Positions 23,039-31,688 of a stretch of DNA of 32,422 nucleotides are shown here, in pieces. The translations under genes were made by a program, and so were the position numbers. Location: NCBI RefSeq assembly GCF_009725235.1, contig NZ_WJFC01000154.1, forward strand, positions 1 through 32,422, written 5' to 3'. The notes beneath the pieces were generated by a model. It ran no database searches, had not been told where the DNA came from, and saw only the letters and a program-made list of their open reading frames with translations. Source of the stretch: Scytonema sp. UIC 10036. GTDB taxonomy: Bacteria; Cyanobacteriota; Cyanobacteriia; Cyanobacteriales; Nostocaceae. Numbering within the stretch: position 1 is the stretch's first letter; each line of letters opens with the position of its first letter.

Positions 23039-24043
23039 ATGGCTTCGACGGATTTCAAAGACTACTATGCAACATTGGGAGTTAGTAAAACTGCCAGTCA
23101 AGAAGAAATTAAGCAAGCTTTTCGTAAATTAGCTCGCAAATACCATCCTGATGTGAATCCCGGTAACAAGCAAGCTGAGGCACGTTTTAAGGAAATTAAC
23201 GAAGCTTACGAAGTTTTGTCAGATTCAGACAAACGCAAAAAGTATGACCAATTTGGTCAGTACTGGAAACAAGCATCTGAAGGGTTCCCGTCTGGTGGTG
23301 TCGGTGTTGACATGGGCGGTTTTGACTTCAGTCAGTATGGAAGCTTTGATGAATTTATCAGTGAGTTGTTAGGGCGCTTTGGAGGAACTGCTGGTGCTCG
23401 TGGTACGCGACAAGCTTACAGCTACAGCACATCTGCAGGAAGTAGATCTAGTGGTTTTAGTGGCTTTAGTGATTTTGGAACTCAAGATGTTGGTTCTGCT
23501 GGTGCTACCCAAGATAGTGAAGCGACGATTACCCTCAATTTCTCTGAAGCATTTCATGGCGTGCAAAAACATATCAATCTTGGCAGTGAGGTCGTTGATA
23601 TTCGCATACCAGCAGGGGCAAAGACTGGGAGTCGTTTGCGTGTAAGGGGTAAAGGACCAGTCAACCCCTTCACACAGCAACGAGGTGATTTATATCTTAA
23701 GGTTGAGCTTCAACCCCATTCTTTGTTTCAATTTGAAGGTGATAATTTGGTGTGTGAAATACCTATTACACCTGATGAAGCTGTTCTGGGAGCATCTGTT
23801 GAAGTCCCAACACCTGATGGTATGGTCACTGTTAAGATTCCTGCAGGAGTGCGATCTGGTCAATCTTTGCGCTTGCGTGGTAAAGGATGGCCGCAACCCA
23901 GGGGTGGACGTGGTGACCAGTTGATTAAAGTGGCGATCGTACCACCTAAAGATATGACTCCTCAGGAACAGGAGTATTACGAAAAACTCCGCGCTATACG
24001 TACTTTCAATCCCCGTGCTAACTTACAGCATATTCGGCTGTAG
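23039..24043 (+). CDS. Class B J-domain co-chaperone (DnaJ/CbpA type)
   Basis: A 334-residue Hsp40. J-domain residues 5-72 include YHPDVNPG with the HPD motif that stimulates Hsp70 ATPase. A glycine/phenylalanine and serine-rich linker spans about 80-160 ([21 protein letters not shown] ...). There is no CxxCxGxG zinc-finger region, so it is class B. Two C-terminal beta-sandwich domains follow ([20 protein letters not shown] and [31 protein letters not shown]). A strong AGGAGG Shine-Dalgarno sequence precedes the ATG. No dnaK, grpE or Hsp70 gene is adjacent; the Hsp70-like gene of this window is about 11 kb upstream. It is convergent with a peroxiredoxin-like gene. Confidence 0.94.
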   Translation: MASTDFKDYYATLGVSKTASQEEIKQAFRKLARKYHPDVNPGNKQAEARFKEINEAYEVLSDSDKRKKYDQFGQYWKQASEGFPSGGVGVDMGGFDFSQYGSFDEFISELLGRFGGTAGARGTRQAYSYSTSAGSRSSGFSGFSDFGTQDVGSAGATQDSEATITLNFSEAFHGVQKHINLGSEVVDIRIPAGAKTGSRLRVRGKGPVNPFTQQRGDLYLKVELQPHSLFQFEGDNLVCEIPITPDEAVLGASVEVPTPDGMVTVKIPAGVRSGQSLRLRGKGWPQPRGGRGDQLIKVAIVPPKDMTPQEQEYYEKLRAIRTFNPRANLQHIRL

Positions 24044-24088
24044 TAGAGTTGACTGCTTTCGATACGGGTTAGATTTGAACTCTTGGGG

Positions 24089-24120
24089 AAACCCAACAAA
24101 TGCTTGTAAATGTTGGGTTT
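24089..24120. repeat. Hairpin AAACCCAACA/TGTTGGGTTT between convergent genes
   Basis: Perfect 10-bp arms with a 12-base loop. The right arm is shared with the 30-bp dispersed repeat copy at 24111-24140. It may terminate transcription from either side. Confidence 0.75.
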
Positions 24121-24140
24121 CGTTCCTCAACCCAACCTAC
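24111..24140 (-). repeat. Dispersed 30-bp repeat, copy 2
   Basis: Exact inverse of 8278-8307. Its bases at 24137-24139 supply the TAG stop codon of the peroxiredoxin-like gene. Confidence 0.9.
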
Positions 24141-24688
24141 GCAATTTCATTGTTTGAGCTTAATTCCAGCAATTTATCCACGCTAGCATTATGGTCAAGA
24201 AACGAAAATAAATGTTTGTAGCGGAGTTTGCCTTCTTTATCTAATAAAAATTGTGCTGGTAACGGTGCTCCTAAAGCTTGCCCAACTTCGTATGTTTGAA
24301 ATACCCGGCAACTGGGGTCACTCAGCAATGGCATTTTTAGCCCTAAGTCTTTGACTACTATCTTACTTTGTCCTCGATCTGTACTGGTAATCAGCAGAAG
24401 TTCTATACCTCGATTTTGAAATTCTTCATAGTTCTCATTTAAGGCTTTGATGTGGGGAAAGCAAAAGGGACAATAATGTTTTTCTGTAAAAATTCGCGTA
24501 AAAGCAAGTATTACTGGTTGCTTATTTCTGTAATTTGATATCTTGACTGTAGTCTCGTTCTTGATATCTGGAAGTTGGAAATCTGGCACAAATTGCCCCA
24601 CAACTAACGTATTGCTTGCGGGTATGGGTAGAAAGTTCCGAAAAAAGCGCTCGTTCAGTAGTCCGTTTAGATTCATCGAATCTATCAT
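24137..24688 (-). CDS. Peroxiredoxin-like (AhpC/TSA superfamily) protein
   Basis: A 183-residue thioredoxin-fold protein when read from ATG 24688, with AAAGG about 8 bases upstream. An open frame reaches 24850, but its first 54 codons lie over a GC-rich repeat element and have repeat-like composition, so that extension is rejected. The core FTRIFTEKHYCPFCFPHIKAL has a CPFC motif, unlike the PxxxTxxC of true 2-Cys Prx. Other features are PDFQLPDI near the start, LLITSTDRGQSK, and ALGAPLPAQFLLDKEGKLRYKH. This matches the redoxin/AhpC-like subfamily with a CxxC site. Its stop codon lies in the dispersed 30-bp repeat. It is on the same strand as, and next to, a typical 2-Cys peroxiredoxin. Confidence 0.85.
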   Translation of the reverse strand: MIDSMNLNGLLNERFFRNFLPIPASNTLVVGQFVPDFQLPDIKNETTVKISNYRNKQPVILAFTRIFTEKHYCPFCFPHIKALNENYEEFQNRGIELLLITSTDRGQSKIVVKDLGLKMPLLSDPSCRVFQTYEVGQALGAPLPAQFLLDKEGKLRYKHLFSFLDHNASVDKLLELSSNNEIA

Positions 24689-24777
24689 AATTTGACCTTT
24701 AATGATTATCAATATGATTCTAAATCGGTTTTTTTGACATATCGTTTTGACATATCGTCTGACATCTCGTCTGACAT

Positions 24778-24884
24778 CTCGTTCCCAGGTTCTACCTGGG
24801 AATGCATTACAAGAGGCTCTGCCTCGCATTCGGGAGGCGGCTCTGCCCATACTAAGCCATTCCCAGGCGGAGCCTGGGAACGAG
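24778..24884. repeat. 107-bp palindromic element with CTCGTTCCCAGG ends
   Basis: Inverted ends CTCGTTCCCAGG (24778-24789) and CCTGGGAACGAG (24873-24884) bound a GC-rich interior with further hairpins (AGGTTCTACCT, GGCGGAGCC). Direct GACATCTCGT/GACATATCGT units precede it and GTTTAGAACAAG units follow it. It has the form of a non-autonomous REP/MITE-like repeat. It lies between the two peroxiredoxin-family genes and produces a false N-terminal extension for the downstream one. Confidence 0.8.
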
Positions 24885-24929
24885 GTTTAGAACAAGGTTT
24901 AGAACAAGGTTTAGAACGAAGTTTAGATT

Positions 24930-25541
24930 TTACACAGCGGAGAAGTACACTTTGGACTTCACGGGATCGGGAACCATTGTCTTGTCACCTGGTTGCCAAC
25001 CTGCTGGACAAACTTCATCGGGGTGAGATTGAACGTATTGAATAGCTTGCAATGTTCGCAAAGTTTCATCAACGTTACGACCAAAAGCTAGGTTGTTGAT
25101 GGTTGAGTGCTGGATGACACCATCTTTGTCGATGAGGAACAAACCGCGTAAAGCAACGCCAGCTGCTGGATCGAGAACGTTGTAAGCAGCGCTAATCTCT
25201 TTCTTTATGTCAGAAACTAAGGGGTAGTTTAAATCTCCCACCCCACCAGACTTGCGATCGCTTTGAATCCATGCGAGGTGAGAAAACTCGCTGTCAACGG
25301 AAACACCAAGGATTTCGGTGTTAATTTTTTTGAATTCTTCGTAGCGATCGCTAAACGCTGTAATTTCTGTGGGACAAACAAAGGTAAAGTCTAGGGGGTA
25401 GAAAAACAGTACGACGTACTTACCACGATAGTCAGAAAGTTTGATTGTCTTGAATTCCTGATCTACCACAGCAGTTGCTGTGAAGTCGGGAGCTTGTTGG
25501 CCTACACGGAGGCATCCTTCTGATGGATAGCTAAGAGGCAT
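24930..25541 (-). CDS. Typical 2-Cys peroxiredoxin
   Basis: A 203-residue peroxidase that reduces H2O2 and alkyl peroxides using thioredoxin. The peroxidatic Cys is in [24 protein letters not shown] and the resolving Cys in [11 protein letters not shown]. The [10 protein letters not shown] loop and the KVYF near the C-terminus resemble the GG(L/V)G and YF motifs found in over-oxidation-sensitive Prx, as in chloroplast BAS1-type enzymes. It starts [20 protein letters not shown]. It is cytosolic. It forms a pair with the peroxiredoxin-like gene downstream, though a repeat element separates them. Confidence 0.95.
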   Translation of the reverse strand: MPLSYPSEGCLRVGQQAPDFTATAVVDQEFKTIKLSDYRGKYVVLFFYPLDFTFVCPTEITAFSDRYEEFKKINTEILGVSVDSEFSHLAWIQSDRKSGGVGDLNYPLVSDIKKEISAAYNVLDPAAGVALRGLFLIDKDGVIQHSTINNLAFGRNVDETLRTLQAIQYVQSHPDEVCPAGWQPGDKTMVPDPVKSKVYFSAV

Positions 25542-25591
25542 TTACAAATATCTCCTTCAAATTACACCCGTCTAGTGAAGGCTAAAGTATG

Positions 25592-25650
25592 AAGTATGAA
25601 GGATGAAGTGTTACACTTTACCCTTTACCCTTTATCCTTTATCCTTTATC
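25592..25650. repeat. Heptamer repeats upstream of the peroxiredoxin gene
   Basis: AAGTATG-type units (25592-25607) are followed by about six TTTACCC/TTTATCC units. They form an inverted composition switch in the space between divergent prx and debranching genes. Confidence 0.7.
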
Positions 25651-25733
25651 TCTCAAACTTTGTTGAAAGTTCTTAACAGTTTGATCGCAATCTGTTACGA
25701 CTATATCATAGTCATAACGATTTTGAGTAGCAA

Positions 25734-27869
25734 ATGGTGGATTTAGATACAAGAGAATGGTTACTAACCAATGGCTTAGGAAGTTTTGCCAGTGGTACGG
25801 TGTCGGATCTTCGTACTCGGACATATCATGGCTGGTTGTTTGCCGCCACCAGTCCACCCTCAGGGCGTACCCTCCTACTGTCTCATTTAGAAGCTAGCCT
25901 TGAACTTCCAAACCGAGTCATGGCACTAGGGACAAATTTTTGGGGAAGCGGTCAAATTGAGCCAAAAGGCTACCAACTCCTGCGCCGCTTTGATATTAAC
26001 CCAGTTCCAAAATGGATTTGGGGAGAAGACGACTGGCAAATCACAAGGCTTTTGGTCATGCCTTATGGATTGAAGGGCAATGGGCAAGGGGCATTGGGCA
26101 TTGGAGAAGAAAGTCAGACGGAAACAGGGCAGATACGGGGGATAGCTTCCTCCTCACCCCTCTTAAGTCATCGGGTTTTGATTCAGTACCGTTATGAGGG
26201 GACAGATACTGCTACCTTAAGGCTGCGATTGCTGGTGAGCGATCGCGATTTTCACCACCAACAAAAAGCCATTCCAGAATTACAGTTTTCCCAAATGTTA
26301 GGGCAACAGCAAGTTTGCTTGCAAGCCATGATTTCTAGGAGCTTTGGCACACCTTGGCAGTTGCGTTGGACACGCGGAGAGTATCAAGCTGATGCAGTTT
26401 GGTATTGGAATTACGGTTTACCTGAGGAGACACTGCGAGGATTGGGCGATCGAGAAGATCTCTTCAGCCCTGGTTATTTAACTGTACGTCTCAATCCGAG
26501 TGATGCGGTCACACTAGAAGCACGAGTGGGTTTTCCAAACGAACTGCATGGTAGTCTCACCGAAGATACTTTTGTAGAAGCACAAGAAGCAGAACAAGAG
26601 CGACTGTCTCAAATTTTTGGATGGGAGGGAGAGGTGGTAGACAAGGGAGAGGGGGTAGACAAGGGAGAAAGTTCTACCTTGTCCCCCTTGTCCCCCCTGT
26701 CCACCCTGTCCCCGATATGGAAGCAACTCCTACAAGCCGCAGATCGATTTATCGTTTATCGTGCGTCAATTAATGGACCTACCGTCATTGCTGGATATCA
26801 CTGGTTCAATGACTGGGGACGCGATACGTTAATTGCTTTACCCGGTTTGGCACTTGTTCCACAGCGATATGATTTGGCAAAGGGACTTTTGCAAACCTTT
26901 GGACGTTACTGTCACGCTGGTTTGATTCCCAATGCGTTTCCCGATATCGGTGGGGAACCATTTTATAACAGTCTTGATGCAGCGCTATGGTGGATTGAAA
27001 CTTTGGGGCTTTATTTAGAAGCGACTCAAGACTGGCAATTTTTGGCAGAGCAATATCCTATAGTACAACAAATATACAAAGCTTTTATTGGCGGAACTCG
27101 CTATAACATACAAGTTGATTCTACGGACTGGTTGGTAGGATGGTATGCACGTGGTGTAGCTCTAACCTGGATGGACGCGGTGGTTGCAGGAGAACCTGTT
27201 ACCTCGCGCCGTGGTAAGCCAATTGAAATTAATGCCTTGTGGTACTCAGCGTTATGTTGGGCAAGTCGATGGGCAGAAATCTTGAGCGAGCATGGGACAC
27301 CTGAAGATTCAGCGCGTTTTGCAAAACAATCATTACGTTATGCAAAACAAGCACAACAGGTAAAAGCTTCGCTCCAAAAATATTGGAATTCCCGATTGGG
27401 TTACTTGTATGACACCATTGAGCCAGACGATTGCCGCAATTGTCAAATTCGCCCCAACTCAGTCATAGCGCTATCTCTTACCCACTGTGCGTTTACCCAA
27501 CAGCAAGGACGCCAAATTCTTGACTTAGCTCGTTCTCAACTGCTTACTCCCTATGGGCTGCGTACTCTTGCTCCTACTGACTCTGAGTATATAGGTCAAT
27601 ACGAAGGGAATCCCCAACAGCGCGATCGTGCATATCACCAAGGTACTGTCTGGTGTTGGCTCATCGGTCCTTTTATTCGTGCTTGGGAACGTTTTTATCC
27701 TCAAAAGCCATTACCCTTTGATTGGCAACCTTTGCTAAATCACTTTCTACATGAGGGTTGCATCGGGTCTATCTCTGAAATTTTTGATGGTGATGAACCA
27801 CATAAACCTAGGGGTGCGATCGCCCAAGCTTGGTCTGTTGCTGAGGTTATTCGACATATTAAATTATGA
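25734..27869 (+). CDS. Glycogen debranching-type amylo-alpha-1,6-glucosidase
   Basis: A 711-residue enzyme of the GDE C-terminal (amylo-1,6-glucosidase) family that trims branch points of glycogen. The N-terminal beta domain begins LTNGLGSFASGTVSDLRTRTYHGWLFA. The (alpha/alpha)6 barrel contains HWFNDWGRDTLIALPGLAL, LIPNAFPDIGGEPFYNSLDAALWWIE, DSTDWLVGWYARGVALTWMDAVV, and a late YHQGTVWCWLIGPF. Its pathway partner glgC is upstream. Two low-complexity segments (about residues 115-135 and 300-325) are encoded by tandem repeats and are not family-conserved. The start is ATG 25734; the N-terminus MVDLDTREWLLTNG matches the family. Several GCGATCGC sites occur inside. Confidence 0.93.
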   Translation: MVDLDTREWLLTNGLGSFASGTVSDLRTRTYHGWLFAATSPPSGRTLLLSHLEASLELPNRVMALGTNFWGSGQIEPKGYQLLRRFDINPVPKWIWGEDDWQITRLLVMPYGLKGNGQGALGIGEESQTETGQIRGIASSSPLLSHRVLIQYRYEGTDTATLRLRLLVSDRDFHHQQKAIPELQFSQMLGQQQVCLQAMISRSFGTPWQLRWTRGEYQADAVWYWNYGLPEETLRGLGDREDLFSPGYLTVRLNPSDAVTLEARVGFPNELHGSLTEDTFVEAQEAEQERLSQIFGWEGEVVDKGEGVDKGESSTLSPLSPLSTLSPIWKQLLQAADRFIVYRASINGPTVIAGYHWFNDWGRDTLIALPGLALVPQRYDLAKGLLQTFGRYCHAGLIPNAFPDIGGEPFYNSLDAALWWIETLGLYLEATQDWQFLAEQYPIVQQIYKAFIGGTRYNIQVDSTDWLVGWYARGVALTWMDAVVAGEPVTSRRGKPIEINALWYSALCWASRWAEILSEHGTPEDSARFAKQSLRYAKQAQQVKASLQKYWNSRLGYLYDTIEPDDCRNCQIRPNSVIALSLTHCAFTQQQGRQILDLARSQLLTPYGLRTLAPTDSEYIGQYEGNPQQRDRAYHQGTVWCWLIGPFIRAWERFYPQKPLPFDWQPLLNHFLHEGCIGSISEIFDGDEPHKPRGAIAQAWSVAEVIRHIKL
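26075..26104. repeat. GGGCAAT/GGGCATT heptamer repeat within the debranching gene
   Basis: Four units, encoding part of GNGQGALGIGEE in frame. It breaks the family-conserved stretch between the PYG strand and the next beta strand. Confidence 0.8.
26636..26713. repeat. Inverted repeat array GGTAGACAAGGG / CCTTGTCCCC within the debranching gene
   Basis: Two direct GTAGACAAGGGAG units face a run of CCCTTGT/CCCTGTC units. It can fold as a hairpin and is translated in frame as VVDKGEGVDKGESSTLSPLS, then PLSTLSP, just before the IW that opens the catalytic barrel. Confidence 0.85.
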
Positions 27870-28021
27870 ATTATGAATTATGAATTATGAACTATGAATT
27901 ATGTAAATCCGCATACTTTCATCGGAGTTCTTCGATACTAATTTATCATTTACCATTCATAATTCTTAAACACAAATTCACCTTCCGTTTCATAATTCAT
28001 CATTTATCATTCATAATTCTT
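27865..28021. repeat. ATTATGA repeats and AATTCAT units
   Basis: The stop codon of the debranching enzyme merges with ATTATGA units (27865-27902), and TCATAATTC-type units follow to 28021. No gene was recognised between the debranching gene and the tRNA. Confidence 0.7.
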
Positions 28022-28024
28022 AAG

Positions 28025-28098
28025 TGGCTCAGGTCGGATTTGAACCAACGACCCCAGGCTTATGAGTCCCGTGCTCTAACCAACTGAGCTACTGAGCC
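28025..28098 (-). tRNA. tRNA-Met (CAT anticodon)
   Basis: A 74-nt tRNA on the minus strand. Acceptor GGCTCAG/CTGAGCC plus A, D stem GCTC/GAGC, T arm GTTGG-TTCAAAT-CCGAC, and anticodon loop CTCATAA with anticodon CAT. The G1-C72 end and GGTTAGAGCAC D-arm fit elongator Met better than initiator. tRNA-Ile with a lysidine-modified CAT cannot be ruled out. The anticodon stem has an A31-G39 apposition and a G28-U42 wobble. CCA is not encoded. Confidence 0.92.
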
Positions 28099-28175
28099 TT
28101 AACATTCATTATGCTTCCTTAATATAACATATGGATTTTTTCTTGACTACCCACGCAGGAAATTAATTTTTGAGC

Positions 28176-28238
28176 TAATGGCTAATGGCTAATGGCTAAT
28201 GGCTAATTGCTAATGGCTAATGGCTAATGGCTAATGGC
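28176..28238. repeat. GGCTAAT heptamer repeat
   Basis: Nine near-perfect GGCTAAT units with one GCTAATT variant. The inverted ATTAGC units follow at 28247-28273 with GCTGTTAGC. Confidence 0.85.
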
Positions 28239-28269
28239 ATGAAACAATTAGCTGTTAGCGATGAGCCAT

Positions 28270-28310
28270 TAGCAAAAAAGTGTAAGAGAGGGATAGTTAC
28301 TCCCTCTGTT
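28270..28310 (-). terminator. Probable terminator of the M23 peptidase gene
   Basis: AGAGGGA (28287-28293) and TCCCTCT (28301-28307) form a 7-bp stem with loop TAGTTAC. On the minus strand a T-rich stretch follows (ACTTTTTT, 28281-28274). It lies about 40 bases after the M23 stop. Confidence 0.6.
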
Positions 28311-28345
28311 AGCAAGGTTTTCATTCAGTTACAACCCGCCCCTTA

Positions 28346-30865
28346 TTACAGGCGTTCTTTGGGGAGGAAAGCAATGGGATTCACTGCTCCCTTACCCGAT
28401 GGGTGAACTTCAAAGTGCAGGTGGGGACCTGTGCTGAAACCAGTGCTACCCATTGCAGAAATTTGTTGTCCTTGCTGGATGGGTTGACCGGGTTGAACCA
28501 AAATACGACTGTTATGACCGTAGCGAGTCAAGCTGCCATCAGCATGACGAATATCTACGAGGTAACCGTAACCACCGTTATTCCAACCTGCCCTTTCAAC
28601 GACACCTTCAGCTGCTGCAAAAATTGGCGTACCAGTTGCGTTAGCAATGTCAATCCCCCGGTGCATTCTTCCCCAACGAGGACCGTAACCGGAAGTCAGG
28701 ACACCCTTGGCGGGCCACATATAACCAGTGGTGGAAGTAGAAGGAGGGGCTAGATTTTCATCAATTGGTCTGGGTAAGTATCTATCCACTGCTGCCAAAG
28801 GTGGTAACTGTGGAGTTACAGTTGTTCCTCGCATAGTTCCCAGAATTTCGGAAGCGTTCATCCCTTTTGAAGGAGTTGCCACTCGTTGCTCGCGCAGTAA
28901 CTCCGGATTAACAGGTTCGTTTGTTGGTCTGCGATTGCTCACTGTGGGTCTGACGGGTTGACGGTTGGCGTTACCAGTCATTGGCTTGGGTACTGGAATG
29001 GGTATTGCACCATTGGACCCTGGAGATGAAAATTGTAGCGATGAACTGTTGGGTGGGGGAACTTGAATTTGTACCGTGCTTTCATTCTCGTTGGATTGAG
29101 ACACTGTTACTGGAGCATTATCTGTTTCAGCGACTGCTGGAACGACAACGTTACCAGATTGTTGAGCACGATATTTCTCCCGCAGTTTGTTGATTTCCGC
29201 TTGTAAGCCACGAAGACGTTGAGAGTCTCTGCCTTTTTTGGCGGCTGAGGAATGAGATTTTTGGGCTTCTCTCATTTCGGTAAAAACTGTTGGCACTGGA
29301 GTATCACCACCAACACCGAGAGAAGAAGCACCCAAAGAGTTTGTGTCAGAGTTTGTAGCAGAAGTTGCTTTGCGCTCTGTTGTTAATGCTGTGTTAATCG
29401 AACTATCCGCAATAACTGCTGTTGGGACGCTTACGTTGCTATTGCTGGGAAGTAAGTTGCTGGTGCTACCTTGTGCGACTTGATTTTTCCGAACGGAATC
29501 ATCAGCAACGATTGGTGTCTTCACAGGGAAAGTGGCATTGTTCTCAATCGATTTCTCAGCAGTTGTTGGCGCTAGCCTGTTTTTCCAACTGGTGTTGTTT
29601 GGAACAACGGGTGTCGGAGTTGTAACACCGCTGTTGGCAATTGAGTTACTGACGCTATCTTGCGAAACTGTCGCACTACTGCCAAGGCCAACAGGAGTTT
29701 GGGGAATCGGGTTTGCCTTTTGCGGGCGGGCGATCGCTACTGAAGTTGGAGTGCTGCTGTTTTCTGTAACAGGAACTGTCAGTTTTTGATTAATCCGGAG
29801 TTGATTTGGATTGTTGAGATTGTTGACCTTAACGAGTTCTGAAACTGAAATGTTGTAATTGCTAGCAATCTCAGCTAGTGTATCTCCAGGTTTGACTTCG
29901 TAGGTTGCAGATGGTTCTTGCGCCCATGGCTTGACACCTACGGCAGTTGGTACTTGTGTTGGTACCTTAGTTGTTTCCAACCGCTGCTTTAACCTGGAAA
30001 CGAGTTTTTCTCTGTTTACATTGCTTGCAGTCTCTGATGGCTCTGTTACAGTGTTTCTCGCTTCTATTTTTGGCTTGTTTTCAAGCACTTTTACCTGTGG
30101 TACCCCTGCAGGCACAACTGGTAACGCTTCTTGAGCTTGATTTGACCGCAACTCCCTCAGACTTCTTCTGAGACGGTCTGATTTTTGCTGTAATTGGTTC
30201 AGCGCGAACTCTTGCTGCGCCTTCAGTTGAGCATTAACTTCTGGCTCTACTGCATTTTCTGCCTGCACTGCCTCTTGTGGAGAGGGTACTGACATGGCTT
30301 GAGTTCCAACAAGACCCGAAGCATTATAGAGCGTTTTTACGGTCTTTTCTTGCTTGATGGGTTGTTGTTGAACGGTGGTTGTTTCTATGGAAACGCTCTG
30401 CTCCTCTACCGCTTGATATGAGCTAGAAACTGCTACTGGCACAGACACTGGCTGTACGGGCGCGGTCTTTGCCACACCCTGCCACTTGGCTCTTAGCTCG
30501 GCGACTTGGGAAATTGCCGTAGGTTCAACCACAGCTGGGCTTTCTGGCAGACTCACCGATGATACGACTTGCACTTGCGGCTGAGTTGCGTTCGGCAACT
30601 TCACCTCGGTGTCAGAAGCAGCTGGTATTGTTGAGGCTGTGTTCTGATTTCCTACCGGCTCTGCTGCTATGGCGCGATCGCTCTGTCGAGTTACCAAAAG
30701 GCTGGTTGCTCCCATGGAGATCGCCAAACCAATCATTGCGGCTTTTGTCTGTACCCGGCGGTTGTTTAAGCGTGGATGAATTGCGTTTACCTGTTCCACC
30801 GGAACGTCATCGCTTTGGTTATTTTCCAACTCAGCTTTTTCTTTCTTCTTCAATGCTCTTTTCAA
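28346..30865 (-). CDS. LysM/M23 cell-wall peptidase
   Basis: An 839-residue protein. The basic N-terminus MKRALKKKEK is followed by one membrane segment (residues 41-60, KAAMIGLAISMGATSLLVTR). A coiled coil covers about 205-245. LysM is at 321-365 (TYEVKPGDTLAEIASNYNIS ... RINQKLTVP). Long Ser/Thr/Pro/Asn-rich linkers follow. The C-terminal M23 domain from 714 (GYMWPAKGVLTSGYGPRW) has HxxxD ligands H735/D739 and HLH at 815-817. It likely cleaves or regulates septal peptidoglycan, as in NlpD/EnvC-type proteins. The start is TTG at 30865 with AGGAGGT 5 bases upstream. It has an unusually long upstream non-coding region. Confidence 0.92.
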   Translation of the reverse strand: MKRALKKKEKAELENNQSDDVPVEQVNAIHPRLNNRRVQTKAAMIGLAISMGATSLLVTRQSDRAIAAEPVGNQNTASTIPAASDTEVKLPNATQPQVQVVSSVSLPESPAVVEPTAISQVAELRAKWQGVAKTAPVQPVSVPVAVSSSYQAVEEQSVSIETTTVQQQPIKQEKTVKTLYNASGLVGTQAMSVPSPQEAVQAENAVEPEVNAQLKAQQEFALNQLQQKSDRLRRSLRELRSNQAQEALPVVPAGVPQVKVLENKPKIEARNTVTEPSETASNVNREKLVSRLKQRLETTKVPTQVPTAVGVKPWAQEPSATYEVKPGDTLAEIASNYNISVSELVKVNNLNNPNQLRINQKLTVPVTENSSTPTSVAIARPQKANPIPQTPVGLGSSATVSQDSVSNSIANSGVTTPTPVVPNNTSWKNRLAPTTAEKSIENNATFPVKTPIVADDSVRKNQVAQGSTSNLLPSNSNVSVPTAVIADSSINTALTTERKATSATNSDTNSLGASSLGVGGDTPVPTVFTEMREAQKSHSSAAKKGRDSQRLRGLQAEINKLREKYRAQQSGNVVVPAVAETDNAPVTVSQSNENESTVQIQVPPPNSSSLQFSSPGSNGAIPIPVPKPMTGNANRQPVRPTVSNRRPTNEPVNPELLREQRVATPSKGMNASEILGTMRGTTVTPQLPPLAAVDRYLPRPIDENLAPPSTSTTGYMWPAKGVLTSGYGPRWGRMHRGIDIANATGTPIFAAAEGVVERAGWNNGGYGYLVDIRHADGSLTRYGHNSRILVQPGQPIQQGQQISAMGSTGFSTGPHLHFEVHPSGKGAVNPIAFLPKERL

Positions 30866-31688
30866 AGAGGACCTCCTAACGATCGCTAGCGCTTAACTGA
30901 CCTTTTTTCCAGTTGGATACTAGTCAATGATTTAGATCACCACGAAAAATAGATCGAGATCACACATCAGAGATACTTACGCAAGATTACCTTGCTTCTC
31001 TGATTTAGACAAGTTCACACTATATATCAAAAATTTAAATTTAAGAGTTTACTTGTCTGTCTCATGCCTCACACCTTAAAACACACACCATATAAGTTCT
31101 TCTGTTTAGAATTGTCTAATCATTTTTTTGCTTGAGCTAGTCGGGCTGTTTCTGTAGCCGTTGTAACCTCTTGCTATTAGATGCTGCAACTTCATTCAAT
31201 AAAACTACACCCTGCTGTAGATATCTTCAAAGTTTTTCCATCCCATCCGTCTACCTCACACGCGACTTTACGTTGATTCTTCCCCAAAAAACAACCGTAT
31301 TAACTCGCAAACTATTTTTCTTGTGAATCAAATTACACTCTAAGATACACAACTCAAATGCCTATTTTGACTGGCTTTTCAGGTTTTTGTTCCCCTGTTG
31401 CACGACCCCTCAAATTTACAAAAATCTATCGTTTTTCCTTAGCTCTTCACCCCAACATCTATACAAATTTCTTATAGGTCTCTGTCTTTTGTTTTAAGTA
31501 TTTGCCCCTAATTTTCTAGAAAAATGATAATTTCATGTATAATTCTAATCACTCTTACCCCACAAGCCACTGCAAAATCTATTTAAGTAATTTTTTTATA
31601 CAGAAAATATTGAATAACCTTGAAGTCCGCAACTTTACTGAAGAATTCCAATACCTGTTTTTTAGTACAGCACGACATTGATCCATCC
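30866..31688. other. Long non-coding region between the M23 and trmL genes
   Basis: 823 bases without a convincing gene on either strand. Near the M23 start it has a Shine-Dalgarno sequence and a 39-base hairpin (30966-31004). The rest is AT-rich and pyrimidine-skewed on the plus strand, with weak promoter-like hexamers. I could not match it to any riboswitch class I know, including ydaO (c-di-AMP). Confidence 0.5.
30966..31004 (-). promoter_or_regulatory. Leader hairpin upstream of the M23 peptidase
   Basis: ATCAGAGA (30966-30973) pairs with TCTCTGAT (30997-31004), and the inner GCAAG (30981-30985) pairs with CTTGC (30991-30995). Together they make an interrupted 13-bp stem about 100 bases before the TTG start. 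It may control mRNA stability or act as an attenuator. Confidence 0.4.

Noticed and set aside
23369..23924. Extra frames on both strands within the J-protein gene
   Set aside because: The J-protein frame carries all conserved motifs; the others have no family features.
24689..24850. 54-residue extension of the peroxiredoxin-like protein
   Set aside because: It lies over a palindromic repeat, and its translation (MGRAASRMRGRASCNAFPGR) is repeat-like and not conserved in the fold.
28403..30879. Plus-strand open frames across the M23 gene
   Set aside because: They are shadows of the minus-strand 839-residue gene, with no recognisable domains.
30880..31260. ydaO-type c-di-AMP riboswitch before the M23 gene
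   Set aside because: A GCCCGACTAGCTC string on the minus strand is only faintly similar to the ydaO 3' core; the other conserved blocks were not found.
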